From NCBI GenBank assembly GCA_026986775.1, contig JALSNX010000022.1, positions 27,520 to 91,519 on the forward strand: a stretch of DNA of 64,000 bases. Direction: 5' to 3'. The translations under genes were made by a program, and so were the position numbers. Numbering within the stretch: position 1 is the first letter of the stretch; every line of letters begins with the position of its first letter. This document shows, piece by piece, positions 28,324-37,210 of the stretch. This stretch comes from Caldifarciminota bacterium (GTDB lineage: Bacteria > Hydrothermota > Hydrothermia > UBA1063 > CAJXJZ01). The notes below the pieces were generated by a model that worked only from the letters and a program-made list of their open reading frames with translations, was not told where the DNA came from and ran no database searches.

Positions 28324-29588
28324 TTTTTATCTCCTGGAAGCTCTCCTGCTTTTCCAATTGCGAATCTTGAGGAAATGGGACCGAGCAGTTCGTGGAGCGC
28401 TGTTGTACCTAAGATGATGTTTATGAGATAGACACTGAACTTATGAAACTCCGGAAATTTGGCAACCGTAAGAGCAAGGCCAACAACTATTCCACCCTGA
28501 GGGAAAAGGCCAAATGCCAGGTATTTTGAAATAATACGGGGAGCTTTTGAGAGTTTACTTCCAATAAATACGCCTGAGAATTTACCGGAGAATCTGACTA
28601 TTACAAACAGGACCACAACAATGGCTGCTGTAAAAAGTGCTTTAAGTTGTAAGAATGCACCACCCAATACGAAAAACAGTATGAAAATGAGTTCTTCATA
28701 GTATCTCTCTATTACTCCAAAGAGTTTATTTTCATCAATCTTCATATTTACAATAGTTGCCCCTGCGCTCATGGTTGAAAGTAGAGGGTCAAGTTTTAAA
28801 TATTCAGACACAGAATAAATCAAAAATAGCGTACCAAAGACAAGTGCAACCACGCCACTATCCCGCATTACCCTTTTTGTTACTCTGAAAAGGAGAAAGC
28901 CACCTGTAATTCCTATTATAATGGATAATAAAATATCTTTGATGGGTTCAAGTACAAGGGAAGAAAATGTAAGATGACCTCCCTGAGAAAACACAAGGGC
29001 AAGGCTTGTTGCAATACTGAAGTTTATTATACCGAAGGCATCGTCTGCTGCTGCAACCCCGAGTAATGTGGTGGTAAGAGGACCACGTGCATTGTATTCA
29101 TGTATTACAGCAAGTGAGGCTACAGGGTCTGTTGGAGATGCCATGGCTGCAAGGAGAAAAACAAAAGGTAGATAGTACGTTCTGTAATTGCCATAACCGG
29201 GCATAAGGTGTGGTAAGAACAGAGCAAAGAATACTATCATAAAAAGAAAAGCCATTTCCGCTTCAAACACAGTGATGAAGGTGATAACCTTGCCAAGGCG
29301 TTTTATTCTGTTATATGCAAGTGAACCACCTATCATGTATGTCACTATTGAAAGTGCAAAGTCTGTTATAACGTGGGAGTTTTTGATGAAGGACTGTGGT
29401 AAAACCCTGAATATGGATGGAGAAAGCAGCATTCCAATGATTATGTATCCTGAAACCCTTGGTAGTTTTAGTTTGTTAGCTATGTATCCTCCCAGGAATC
29501 CAGAGAGAATCATTACTGCTATATAGAACAGCACGTTTAGATGTTGTTCCATTTTACCCTTCCCTTTTGAGTTTTTTATACCATGCAA
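28320..29588 (-). CDS. Cation:proton antiporter (CPA family)
   Basis: Multi-TM, KLPRVSGYIIIGMLLSP, ASPTDPVASLAVI. Confidence 0.88.
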   Translation of the reverse strand: MHGIKNSKGKGKMEQHLNVLFYIAVMILSGFLGGYIANKLKLPRVSGYIIIGMLLSPSIFRVLPQSFIKNSHVITDFALSIVTYMIGGSLAYNRIKRLGKVITFITVFEAEMAFLFMIVFFALFLPHLMPGYGNYRTYYLPFVFLLAAMASPTDPVASLAVIHEYNARGPLTTTLLGVAAADDAFGIINFSIATSLALVFSQGGHLTFSSLVLEPIKDILLSIIIGITGGFLLFRVTKRVMRDSGVVALVFGTLFLIYSVSEYLKLDPLLSTMSAGATIVNMKIDENKLFGVIERYYEELIFILFFVLGGAFLQLKALFTAAIVVVLFVIVRFSGKFSGVFIGSKLSKAPRIISKYLAFGLFPQGGIVVGLALTVAKFPEFHKFSVYLINIILGTTALHELLGPISSRFAIGKAGELPGDKK

Positions 29589-30510
29589 TGGTTTTTTTAA
29601 GGCCGCTTATTAAGGTATATTTTGGTTCATAGCCAAGTAATTTTCTCGCTTTTACAATTGAGCCCACACGTCTTTTTGGGTCTTCATAATTTACAGAGAA
29701 CTTTTCATATGGGATAAATTTAAGTGTGGGTTTTGTGTCCATAAGTTCTCCTATTAGATTGGCAAGGTCAAGTATGGAAATTTCCTCTTGTGTGCCAATA
29801 TTTATAATCTCTCCGCACAGGTCATCTCTCTCAATGACTTTTATGGTGGCATCCACCACATCCTCAATGAACACAAAACTCCTTTTTTGCAGGCCGTCTC
29901 CATGTATCTCCACTTCACGGTTATTGTAGATTGAATCAATGAAAACGCCGATTGGCCCTCCCCACCAGTTTAAATGCTGTCTTGGTCCATAAATGCCAAA
30001 ATATCGGAGAATACTCACGTATGTATCAAATTCATCCATATATGCAAATGCAAGGTGTTCATTATAGATTTTTGAAACAGCATAGGTCCATCTCCGTGAT
30101 GTGGTTGGTCCGAGCACAAGGTCACCCTCTTCTTTTAAAGGAAAATCAGTGCTTTTCCCGTAGACATCTGAGGTGGAAATCAATACGTATCTGGAGTTTT
30201 TCATTTTTGCCATATTCAAAAGATGCCTGTTAACCTCTATATTCAATGTGAGCGTTTTTAGCCCACTGGAGTACCTGGGAATTTTGGATGCAATAAGGTT
30301 AACAATGACGTCAGGTTTACTTTCTTCATTGAACTTTAGTATATCTTTTTTTATGAATCTGAAGTTCTCTTTTCCTATATTATGGGCGATATTTTCAAGT
30401 TTACCCTTTTCAAGATTATCTACAACTATTACATCATGTCCCCTTTCCACCAGGGCATCTGCGAGATGAGAACCAACAAAACCAGCTCCGCCGGCAAGAA
30501 GTATCTGCAT
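29554..30510 (-). CDS. NAD-dependent epimerase/dehydratase (UDP-glucose 4-epimerase-like)
   Basis: ILLAGGAGFVGSHLADALVERGHDVIVVDNL, YAVSKIYNEHLA. Confidence 0.93.
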   Translation of the reverse strand: MQILLAGGAGFVGSHLADALVERGHDVIVVDNLEKGKLENIAHNIGKENFRFIKKDILKFNEESKPDVIVNLIASKIPRYSSGLKTLTLNIEVNRHLLNMAKMKNSRYVLISTSDVYGKSTDFPLKEEGDLVLGPTTSRRWTYAVSKIYNEHLAFAYMDEFDTYVSILRYFGIYGPRQHLNWWGGPIGVFIDSIYNNREVEIHGDGLQKRSFVFIEDVVDATIKVIERDDLCGEIINIGTQEEISILDLANLIGELMDTKPTLKFIPYEKFSVNYEDPKRRVGSIVKARKLLGYEPKYTLISGLKKTIAWYKKLKREG

Positions 30511-30517
30511 GAATTAT

Positions 30518-30523
30518 ATTATA
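30518..30523 (-). promoter_or_regulatory. -10 element (TATAAT) 7 nt before ATG 30510, leaderless configuration
   Basis: Minus strand TATAAT-ATAATTC-ATG; -35 weak (TTTTCA). Confidence 0.5.
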
Positions 30524-30606
30524 TGCAGTGTATTATGTAATTGAAAAAGATAGCGTAATCTTAAAAATGAATCCCTATCTTGGTAATATTAAAAAAACAC
30601 CACTAT

Positions 30607-30639
30607 TTGACATAACATCCCCCCCCTCATTATTATAAT
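30607..30639 (+). promoter_or_regulatory. sigma70-type promoter with C8 homopolymer in the spacer
   Basis: TTGACA-TAACAT-CCCCCCCC-TCAT-TATTAT (18-nt spacer) or TATAAT at 30634 (21-nt spacer). Confidence 0.65.
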
Positions 30640-30667
30640 AGACAAGAAACAGGAGGCAGGAGCAAAA

Positions 30668-31882
30668 ATGATAAAGTGGATGTTCATATTGTTTCTGGTT
30701 AACTGTAAATCATGCGGGTCCCACAGTTACACAGCATGGGGCATCTGGTGGGACATTAACAGTATAAGCACAATAAAAGTCTATATAAGTGATAATTTTG
30801 GAAGTGTGATTAGAGATGCAATAATCAGGAATGTAATAAACACATGGGGAAGTTATACACCTGACCATGGATTTTCTTTGCAATACACTCCCTATCAGAG
30901 TGATTGTTACATAGGAATTTACATAGATTCTGACCTCGGTGCTGATGAGCTTTATATGGAAGAACTTGCCATAACTGACCCACTGTGCTTTAACGATACC
31001 ACAGGCAGGATAGATGCGCCCAGTCCGTGTCATCCTGCAATAAAAATAAGTGTGGCAGACCCACATTTGTTGGCACAGCATGGCAAAGACCTATATACGA
31101 TATTACGTCATGAGATGGGGCATGCACTTGGATTGTGGCACACCAGAGACACCGCATGTCTTATGTACCCTTATTACACCGGAGTGAAGGATATTGGTGA
31201 AGGTGAAGATAACGGCCTTACCTGCATTTATGGTACTTTGTTTGGAGATAGAGTCAGACCATCATCAGGTTCAGATACCAGAGCAAAAGTAATAGATAGA
31301 AGGCATGTTACCATAAAAATACTTGAGGGAGCCTGTAATGGAGATGGAACTAATGGTGCGGATTCAGCAAAAATAAAGATGAATTTTTACCATAATGGGA
31401 AAGGTATGACATGGGAAGTAATAGACAGTTTTAATTATGCATCAAGATACTACGAAGACAGTATAGTGGTTGAATTACCTGTTGATGACACAAATTATTC
31501 AGGATGGCGTGTTGTAAAGAGTTACATTTACTTTCCTGATACTGTAATTGTTAATATTTCAGACACCTTCAATTTTAATGCTTTAGAGGTGCATGAGAAA
31601 TCATATACCAGTGATTTCATGAAGGACTCAATTATCAAAGTTTCTTTCAAAGACGGTATTTTACTGGTAACTAACAATGGAGATTTTCCCGTAAAACTCG
31701 CCATTTACAATGTTGCTGGACAGAAGGTGTTAAAATCATTATACTTAAATCCGAGGGAAACAAAAGGACATCATTTAAAACCGGGTTATTATTTGATAAG
31801 AGGTGAGTATGAAAACAGTGAAAATAAAAAAGAGGTATTTGTTAAGCGTTTTATCATACCTTATAAAGGAGGTAAGTTATGA
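30668..31882 (+). CDS. Secreted matrixin-like (metzincin) metalloprotease with C-terminal secretion-signal-like domain
   Basis: RHEMGHALGLWHTRDTACLMYP (HExxHxxGxxH and Met-turn); C-terminal VKLAIYNVAGQKVLKSLYLNPRETKGHHLKPGYYLIRGEY. Confidence 0.85.
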   Translation: MIKWMFILFLVNCKSCGSHSYTAWGIWWDINSISTIKVYISDNFGSVIRDAIIRNVINTWGSYTPDHGFSLQYTPYQSDCYIGIYIDSDLGADELYMEELAITDPLCFNDTTGRIDAPSPCHPAIKISVADPHLLAQHGKDLYTILRHEMGHALGLWHTRDTACLMYPYYTGVKDIGEGEDNGLTCIYGTLFGDRVRPSSGSDTRAKVIDRRHVTIKILEGACNGDGTNGADSAKIKMNFYHNGKGMTWEVIDSFNYASRYYEDSIVVELPVDDTNYSGWRVVKSYIYFPDTVIVNISDTFNFNALEVHEKSYTSDFMKDSIIKVSFKDGILLVTNNGDFPVKLAIYNVAGQKVLKSLYLNPRETKGHHLKPGYYLIRGEYENSENKKEVFVKRFIIPYKGGKL

Positions 31883-32943
31883 AAAAAGTCCTTTTAATAA
31901 TACTGATATTTTCTCTTAATTGCTCACTGATAAAGAAAAAAGACAATTTTGATTTAAGGCATATTGAAGGATATGTGGGCAGGTGGATGCTGAAACATGA
32001 GGTGGGAGGATATGTGGCAGCACAACTTTTGAAGATGTATCTTCTGGAGAAGGGTATAAAGGTAGATGATGAAGAATGGAGAGATATGGATGTAGCGAAG
32101 AAATGGCTAAATGCACATAAAGATTATTTCAGTGACAGTCTGATAGTAGGGGAGCTAATACGTTTATTTTCCCGGATAGGTATAAGCACTGGTATGGTGA
32201 TTTCAGGACGGATGGAGAGGGCTTATTTTGGATGGGAGTTTGATTTTGGAAAGGGAGAGAGGCTTTACTGGTATCCTGAACCCCGGAAGGTTATGGCATT
32301 GATGATGGGGCATTTAGAATACTTTACAGGCCCTTATTGTAAATATGGAAGAGACAATAAGAGGATTTTGATAACATTTCCATCTGGAGAATCAGGTCTG
32401 ATAAGTCCTGTAAACAGTGTTATTCCATGGAGAGGACCTCAGCATGTGGACAGTGTCCTTGTATTTTTTTACGAAGGTAAATGGGAGGATATGGAGTTTT
32501 TGAGAAAACTTAATCAACTTCACGCTACAATGGGTGTGCATATATATACAGGAATGGGTGCAGAAACCTTTATTTCACATTTTATAAGCAAAGAGTGTGT
32601 AAGATACACAAATGGTATATTCTTTTTAAAGGACAGCATATTTTATTATGCTTATCCTTTATCAGAAGAACTTTACAGGCATCCCACAGATGCCATCTTA
32701 CCTGAGGTAACAGAGGACCCATCCATTTATGTATGGGGAGAGAGAATAAGGAGAAAGGACACCATGAAGGGGATACCGTATTTTGATCCGCGTCCAGCCG
32801 GGCCGTCATTTCGTTATACAACTTATCTGGATGTAATGAATTTTATCAGGAGGCATAAAAAAGACTTAAAGAGAATAAGACGTAGATGGTTGAAGATGCA
32901 TAAAAAGACAAGAAAGCATTGGATGATATATCATTCTAAATAA
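31879..32943 (+). CDS. Hypothetical lipoprotein, translationally coupled to the protease
   Basis: MKKVLLIILIFSLNCS lipobox; ATGA overlap; no family recognised. Confidence 0.75.
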   Translation: MKKVLLIILIFSLNCSLIKKKDNFDLRHIEGYVGRWMLKHEVGGYVAAQLLKMYLLEKGIKVDDEEWRDMDVAKKWLNAHKDYFSDSLIVGELIRLFSRIGISTGMVISGRMERAYFGWEFDFGKGERLYWYPEPRKVMALMMGHLEYFTGPYCKYGRDNKRILITFPSGESGLISPVNSVIPWRGPQHVDSVLVFFYEGKWEDMEFLRKLNQLHATMGVHIYTGMGAETFISHFISKECVRYTNGIFFLKDSIFYYAYPLSEELYRHPTDAILPEVTEDPSIYVWGERIRRKDTMKGIPYFDPRPAGPSFRYTTYLDVMNFIRRHKKDLKRIRRRWLKMHKKTRKHWMIYHSK

Positions 32944-33087
32944 AGACTGTTTTGACTTAGCCTCTTAATGAAGGGTTGACTTTTTTCTTCATATCCTACC
33001 TTTACTCTCCTTAAATGCTTTCCACTGTATTTCTAAATCAAAGAATCCCAATGTAGGCGAAATTATTTTTTGAGGAATTAGGCAGTG

Positions 33088-33116
33088 TTGTTTTTTCATA
33101 TCGGCTCTTATATAAT
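33088..33116 (+). promoter_or_regulatory. sigma70-type promoter for lptA-lptB-rpoN, leaderless configuration
   Basis: TTGTTT-N17-TATAAT ending 6 nt before ATG 33123. Confidence 0.65.
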
Positions 33117-33122
33117 ATCAAA

Positions 33123-33986
33123 ATGATGTTAGTGTTGCTAACAATAGTTGCCTTTAACTTTGAAGCTGGGGTGTTAAAACTTGAAAAAAGAGATAGTTTT
33201 TATGTTACGAGACTGCTTGATTCAGTTTATATATACAATGATACCATGAAAATACTGGGAGATTATGGCGTATTCAATGAAAAAGATAATATGCTCTTTG
33301 TGGGGGGAGATGTGCTACTTTTAACACCTGAAATCAGGGCCTTGAGTGATTCCTTGATGATTCGTGAGGGTGGTAATATAATCCACTTTATGGGTAGTTG
33401 TGAGATAGTGCAGAAGGAAAGTGATACGTTATGGGGAAAACAGGTGAAAATTGTAGGGGATACCTTATTGGCCACAGACAGTGTCAGGGGACATTTTACT
33501 AAAAAGAACCTGCTTTTTTATGCGGATACCCTACTCGCATATGATTCCACATATATTCTTATGGGACAGGACGTCTGGATTAAAAGGATTTTCAGGGATA
33601 CACTGGTATTTAAAGGAGCGTATCTGAGAATTTCAGGGGATACCGTATTCTCAGATGCAGCACCTGTTATAGAGGTCGGAAAATACATAGTAAAAGGTGA
33701 TACTTTTTATTATCAGGAATCAGATTCTTCAGGTAGCTTCTTTGGCAGTGTCACCATCTCATGGGATTCTGGAATTGCCACTGGTGATACAGTTTTTTTC
33801 TACCTGCAGGATGAGTCACTTGACAGCCTGATACTCACAGGTAAGTGCAATCTTCAAAAACGCGCTGAGAAAAACACTGTAGAGCTCAATGGGTCATTGT
33901 TCAGAGTCTATTTTGAAAATGATAGTTTGAAAGAGCTTGTTGCAGAAAGCTCACATGGTGTAATGAGGAGTAGAAGGAATGAGTGA
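33123..33986 (+). CDS. LptA/OstA-like periplasmic protein
   Basis: OstA-like repeats (YGVFNEKDNMLFVGGDVLLLTPEIRALSDSLMI), directly upstream of lptB. Confidence 0.8.
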   Translation: MMLVLLTIVAFNFEAGVLKLEKRDSFYVTRLLDSVYIYNDTMKILGDYGVFNEKDNMLFVGGDVLLLTPEIRALSDSLMIREGGNIIHFMGSCEIVQKESDTLWGKQVKIVGDTLLATDSVRGHFTKKNLLFYADTLLAYDSTYILMGQDVWIKRIFRDTLVFKGAYLRISGDTVFSDAAPVIEVGKYIVKGDTFYYQESDSSGSFFGSVTISWDSGIATGDTVFFYLQDESLDSLILTGKCNLQKRAEKNTVELNGSLFRVYFENDSLKELVAESSHGVMRSRRNE

Positions 33987-34701
33987 GCTTCGTGCTGTGA
34001 AACTGAGGAAGATTTATAAAAAAAGGGAAGTGGTTAAGGGTATAACAATAAAGGTGAAGCAGGGAGAAGTTGTTGGGCTCCTTGGTCCGAATGGTGCAGG
34101 TAAGACGACGTCTTTTTACATGATAATGGGGGCGGTGAGGCCAGATGGAGGAAAGATTTACTTTGATGGAAAGGATATATCTTCTTATCCAATGTATAAA
34201 AGGGCAGGACTCGGGATAAGTTATCTGCCACAGGAAAGTTCTGTCTTCAGAAGGCTAACTGTATGGGAAAATATAGAGGCTGTTTTGGAAATGAGGGGAG
34301 TGGATAAAGAAACGAGGAAAAAGAGAACAGAGGAACTTCTCAATCTGTTCAATATTTATAAGCTGAAAAATTCCATTGCCATGACCCTTTCAGGTGGTGA
34401 GAGGCGAAGGCTGGAAGTGGCAAGGGCACTTGCAATTGAGCCCCGAATTTTATTACTTGATGAACCTTTCACCGGGATAGACCCAAAAACCAGAGAGGAG
34501 ATACAGGATATTATAATTCAACTTAAAGATATGAACATCGGTATTCTGATTACCGACCATAATGTAAGAGAAACACTTGCTATCTGTGATAGAGCCTATA
34601 TAATATATGATGGCAGAATTCTTTTACATGGAACAGCAGAGGAGTTGATTAATAATGAAGAGGCAAGAAAGATCTATCTTGGCAGGAGGTTTAGTCTATG
34701 A
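33979..34701 (+). CDS. lptB: LPS export ABC transporter ATPase
   Basis: GLLGPNGAGKTTSFYMIMG, LSGGERRRLEVARALAIEPRILLLDEPFTGIDP. Confidence 0.96.
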   Translation: MSELRAVKLRKIYKKREVVKGITIKVKQGEVVGLLGPNGAGKTTSFYMIMGAVRPDGGKIYFDGKDISSYPMYKRAGLGISYLPQESSVFRRLTVWENIEAVLEMRGVDKETRKKRTEELLNLFNIYKLKNSIAMTLSGGERRRLEVARALAIEPRILLLDEPFTGIDPKTREEIQDIIIQLKDMNIGILITDHNVRETLAICDRAYIIYDGRILLHGTAEELINNEEARKIYLGRRFSL

Positions 34702-36008
34702 AGCTTGAGCATAGATTGCAGGAAAGGCTTGAACTCAAGCTCAAGCCCATTCCTCTTTTAGTACTGGAGGCAAAAATTCTTGAACTTCCAGCGCTGGAGC
34801 TTGAAGAGGCAATTATAAATGAAGTTGAGGCAAACCCAATTCTTGATGTACCTGAAAGTCTTGAAAATAGCATTAATACCATGCTGAAAAAAGCAGAGTA
34901 CCTATCCTATGAACCGGAGTTAAACGCTCATCCTATGGGAGGATATGAAGATGATACTCCCTCTCCTGAAGAACTCCTTGAAGCCCCACCTGTATCCGTG
35001 TGGGACAGACTTGAAGTTCAGGCAAGTGCTGAGTTTACAGAGGAAAATGAGAGAAGGATAGCAATGGCCATACTTGATAATTTAGATGGGAAAGGATTTT
35101 TGAGCATAAGCGAAGAGGAGCTCGCAAAAATAACAGGTTCGGATTTAAATGATGTGAAAAAGGTAAGGCGCTCGTTTATGGAACTTGATCCGGTGGGCTC
35201 TGGCAGTCTTTCAATCTCTGAGTTTCTGCTTTTCCAGTTGCTTTTAAGACGTTTAATTTCAGAAGAAGAATTCAAAGAGTTTGCAGAGCATCTTGATGAA
35301 AATAAGATAAAAGAGATAACCCGGAATTTGAAAATAAGTCTTCTTCCGTATCCGTTCAGTCTGTATGAGAAAGACTCACCTCTCTATGTTATCCCTGAAA
35401 TCACATTTAAAATTGTAGATGGAAAAATACAGGTTGAAATTTATGAGTCACCGTTTACAAGTTTACAGATAAATCCACTCTATGAGGAGATGTTGCGTTC
35501 TAAAAGTACACCAAAGGATATAAAGAAGTTTCTTGCAGTGAAGTATAAAAGTGCCCAGAAATTCAGAGAGGCCTTAATAAAAAGAAGGGAGTATATACGA
35601 AGAATTGCAGAGTTTATTGCTCAAAAACAGGAGGATTTTCTTTTAGGAAAAGCGTCTTATCCTGTTCCGGTAAGTCAGAAGGACGCTTCAGTTGAGCTTG
35701 AAATACCGCCATCAACACTGAACCGAATATTGAAGGAAAAGTATGCAGATACGCCAAGAGGCATATTTGCATTACGTTTCTTCTTTAAGCGTGGTGTTCG
35801 TGGCGCTCATTTTGCCCTATCTCAGGATGAATTGGGTGATATTATTCGCGAAATTATAGAGAGTGAAGATAAGGCGCATCCTCTCTCTGATGAGGAGATT
35901 ACAGCGATTTTATACCAGAGAGGCATAAAGATTAAAAGGAGGACTGTTGCAGCCAAAAGGAAGGAACTCGGCATTCCGTCCTCAAGAGAGAGAAGAATAA
36001 GAGAGTAA
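34698..36008 (+). CDS. rpoN: RNA polymerase sigma-54 factor
   Basis: TPRGIFALRFFFKRG; RpoN-box-like IKRRTVAAKRKELGIPSS. Confidence 0.95.
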   Translation: MKLEHRLQERLELKLKPIPLLVLEAKILELPALELEEAIINEVEANPILDVPESLENSINTMLKKAEYLSYEPELNAHPMGGYEDDTPSPEELLEAPPVSVWDRLEVQASAEFTEENERRIAMAILDNLDGKGFLSISEEELAKITGSDLNDVKKVRRSFMELDPVGSGSLSISEFLLFQLLLRRLISEEEFKEFAEHLDENKIKEITRNLKISLLPYPFSLYEKDSPLYVIPEITFKIVDGKIQVEIYESPFTSLQINPLYEEMLRSKSTPKDIKKFLAVKYKSAQKFREALIKRREYIRRIAEFIAQKQEDFLLGKASYPVPVSQKDASVELEIPPSTLNRILKEKYADTPRGIFALRFFFKRGVRGAHFALSQDELGDIIREIIESEDKAHPLSDEEITAILYQRGIKIKRRTVAAKRKELGIPSSRERRIRE

Positions 36009-37210
36009 TGTATAAGATTTATCGCTTTCTTAACACGCTCTTTACCCTGCCCATACGTTCACCGGGTATAGGTGGTGCCTCAAGACCATCTGTCTGGTTT
36101 CACATTGCATCCCTTGGTGAAATCAATTCAGCTCGTGGTCTAATTGACAGGTTTCTGGAAAATGAATATTTCGTGTTCGCTACGGTGTTTACAGGTTCAG
36201 GATATGAAAGATTAAAGGATATGTATAAAGGAGTCAGAAATTTTGAGGTGGTCAGGTTCCCATACGATAAAGCTGGTTTTATTGAAAAGGTTTATAAGCT
36301 AAAGAGTATAAGGGCATTAATTATAGTTGAGACAGAACTCTGGCCAAATCTCATTAATGTGAGCGCAAAATATACAAACCTCTACCTTGTAAACGCAAGA
36401 ATATCCGATAAGAACGCAGCAAGAATCAAGAAATTTGAGGTTTTTTTCAGAGGATTACTTGACAAATTTTCACTGATTTTTCCTCAGTCAACCTACCAGC
36501 TTGAAAGATTCCGCGAGTTTGGCGTGCCTGAAGAACGTCTGATTTTTGTTGGTAATACAAAGGTTGATGGTTTAAATATTGACCCTTCAAAACTGCTCAA
36601 GCGTAGTGAGATTGGTATTCCACCAGATGAATTCGTTGTTGTGTTTGGTAGTGTAAGAGGCAGGGAGATACCTCAAATAGTAGATACTATCGCTTTTCTT
36701 CTGCAAAATGGAATTGGTGTCATTGTGGCACCGAGACATCCCATTCGTGTTGGCTTGCTGGAAGAAAAGCTTATAGAAAAAGGGATACCCTTTGTTAGGA
36801 GAACGCGGAGTAAGTATAAGAAAGGTCAGGTATTTATAGTTGATACGCTTGGAGAACTGAAGAAGTTTTACTATCTTGCCAGTGTGGCCTTTGTGGGAGG
36901 CACACTGAAAGATTATGGTGGTCACAATGTACTTGAACCTGCAATTTTTGCAAAGCCTGTTTTATTCGGCCCCTTTATACACAATGTAAAGGATGAGGCT
37001 GAAGGTATTTTGAAGGCTGGTGGTGGAATCCTTGTTAGAGACCCAGAAGAACTCACCAGCAAAATACTGGAGCTTCATTCTGACAGGAGAAAGTCGGCTC
37101 TTATGGGTGAAAATGCTCTGAGATTCGTGGAAAATTTAAAAAAGTCATCTGACAGAATATTCAAACTTATAATGAGGGACATTGGTGAGGGCACAGGAAC
37201 TTTATTATGA
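36008..37210 (+). CDS. waaA: 3-deoxy-D-manno-octulosonic acid transferase
   Basis: WFHIASLGEINSARGLI, IIVETELWPNLI, GGTLKDYGGHNVLEPAIFAKPVLFGP. Confidence 0.94.
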   Translation: MYKIYRFLNTLFTLPIRSPGIGGASRPSVWFHIASLGEINSARGLIDRFLENEYFVFATVFTGSGYERLKDMYKGVRNFEVVRFPYDKAGFIEKVYKLKSIRALIIVETELWPNLINVSAKYTNLYLVNARISDKNAARIKKFEVFFRGLLDKFSLIFPQSTYQLERFREFGVPEERLIFVGNTKVDGLNIDPSKLLKRSEIGIPPDEFVVVFGSVRGREIPQIVDTIAFLLQNGIGVIVAPRHPIRVGLLEEKLIEKGIPFVRRTRSKYKKGQVFIVDTLGELKKFYYLASVAFVGGTLKDYGGHNVLEPAIFAKPVLFGPFIHNVKDEAEGILKAGGGILVRDPEELTSKILELHSDRRKSALMGENALRFVENLKKSSDRIFKLIMRDIGEGTGTLL

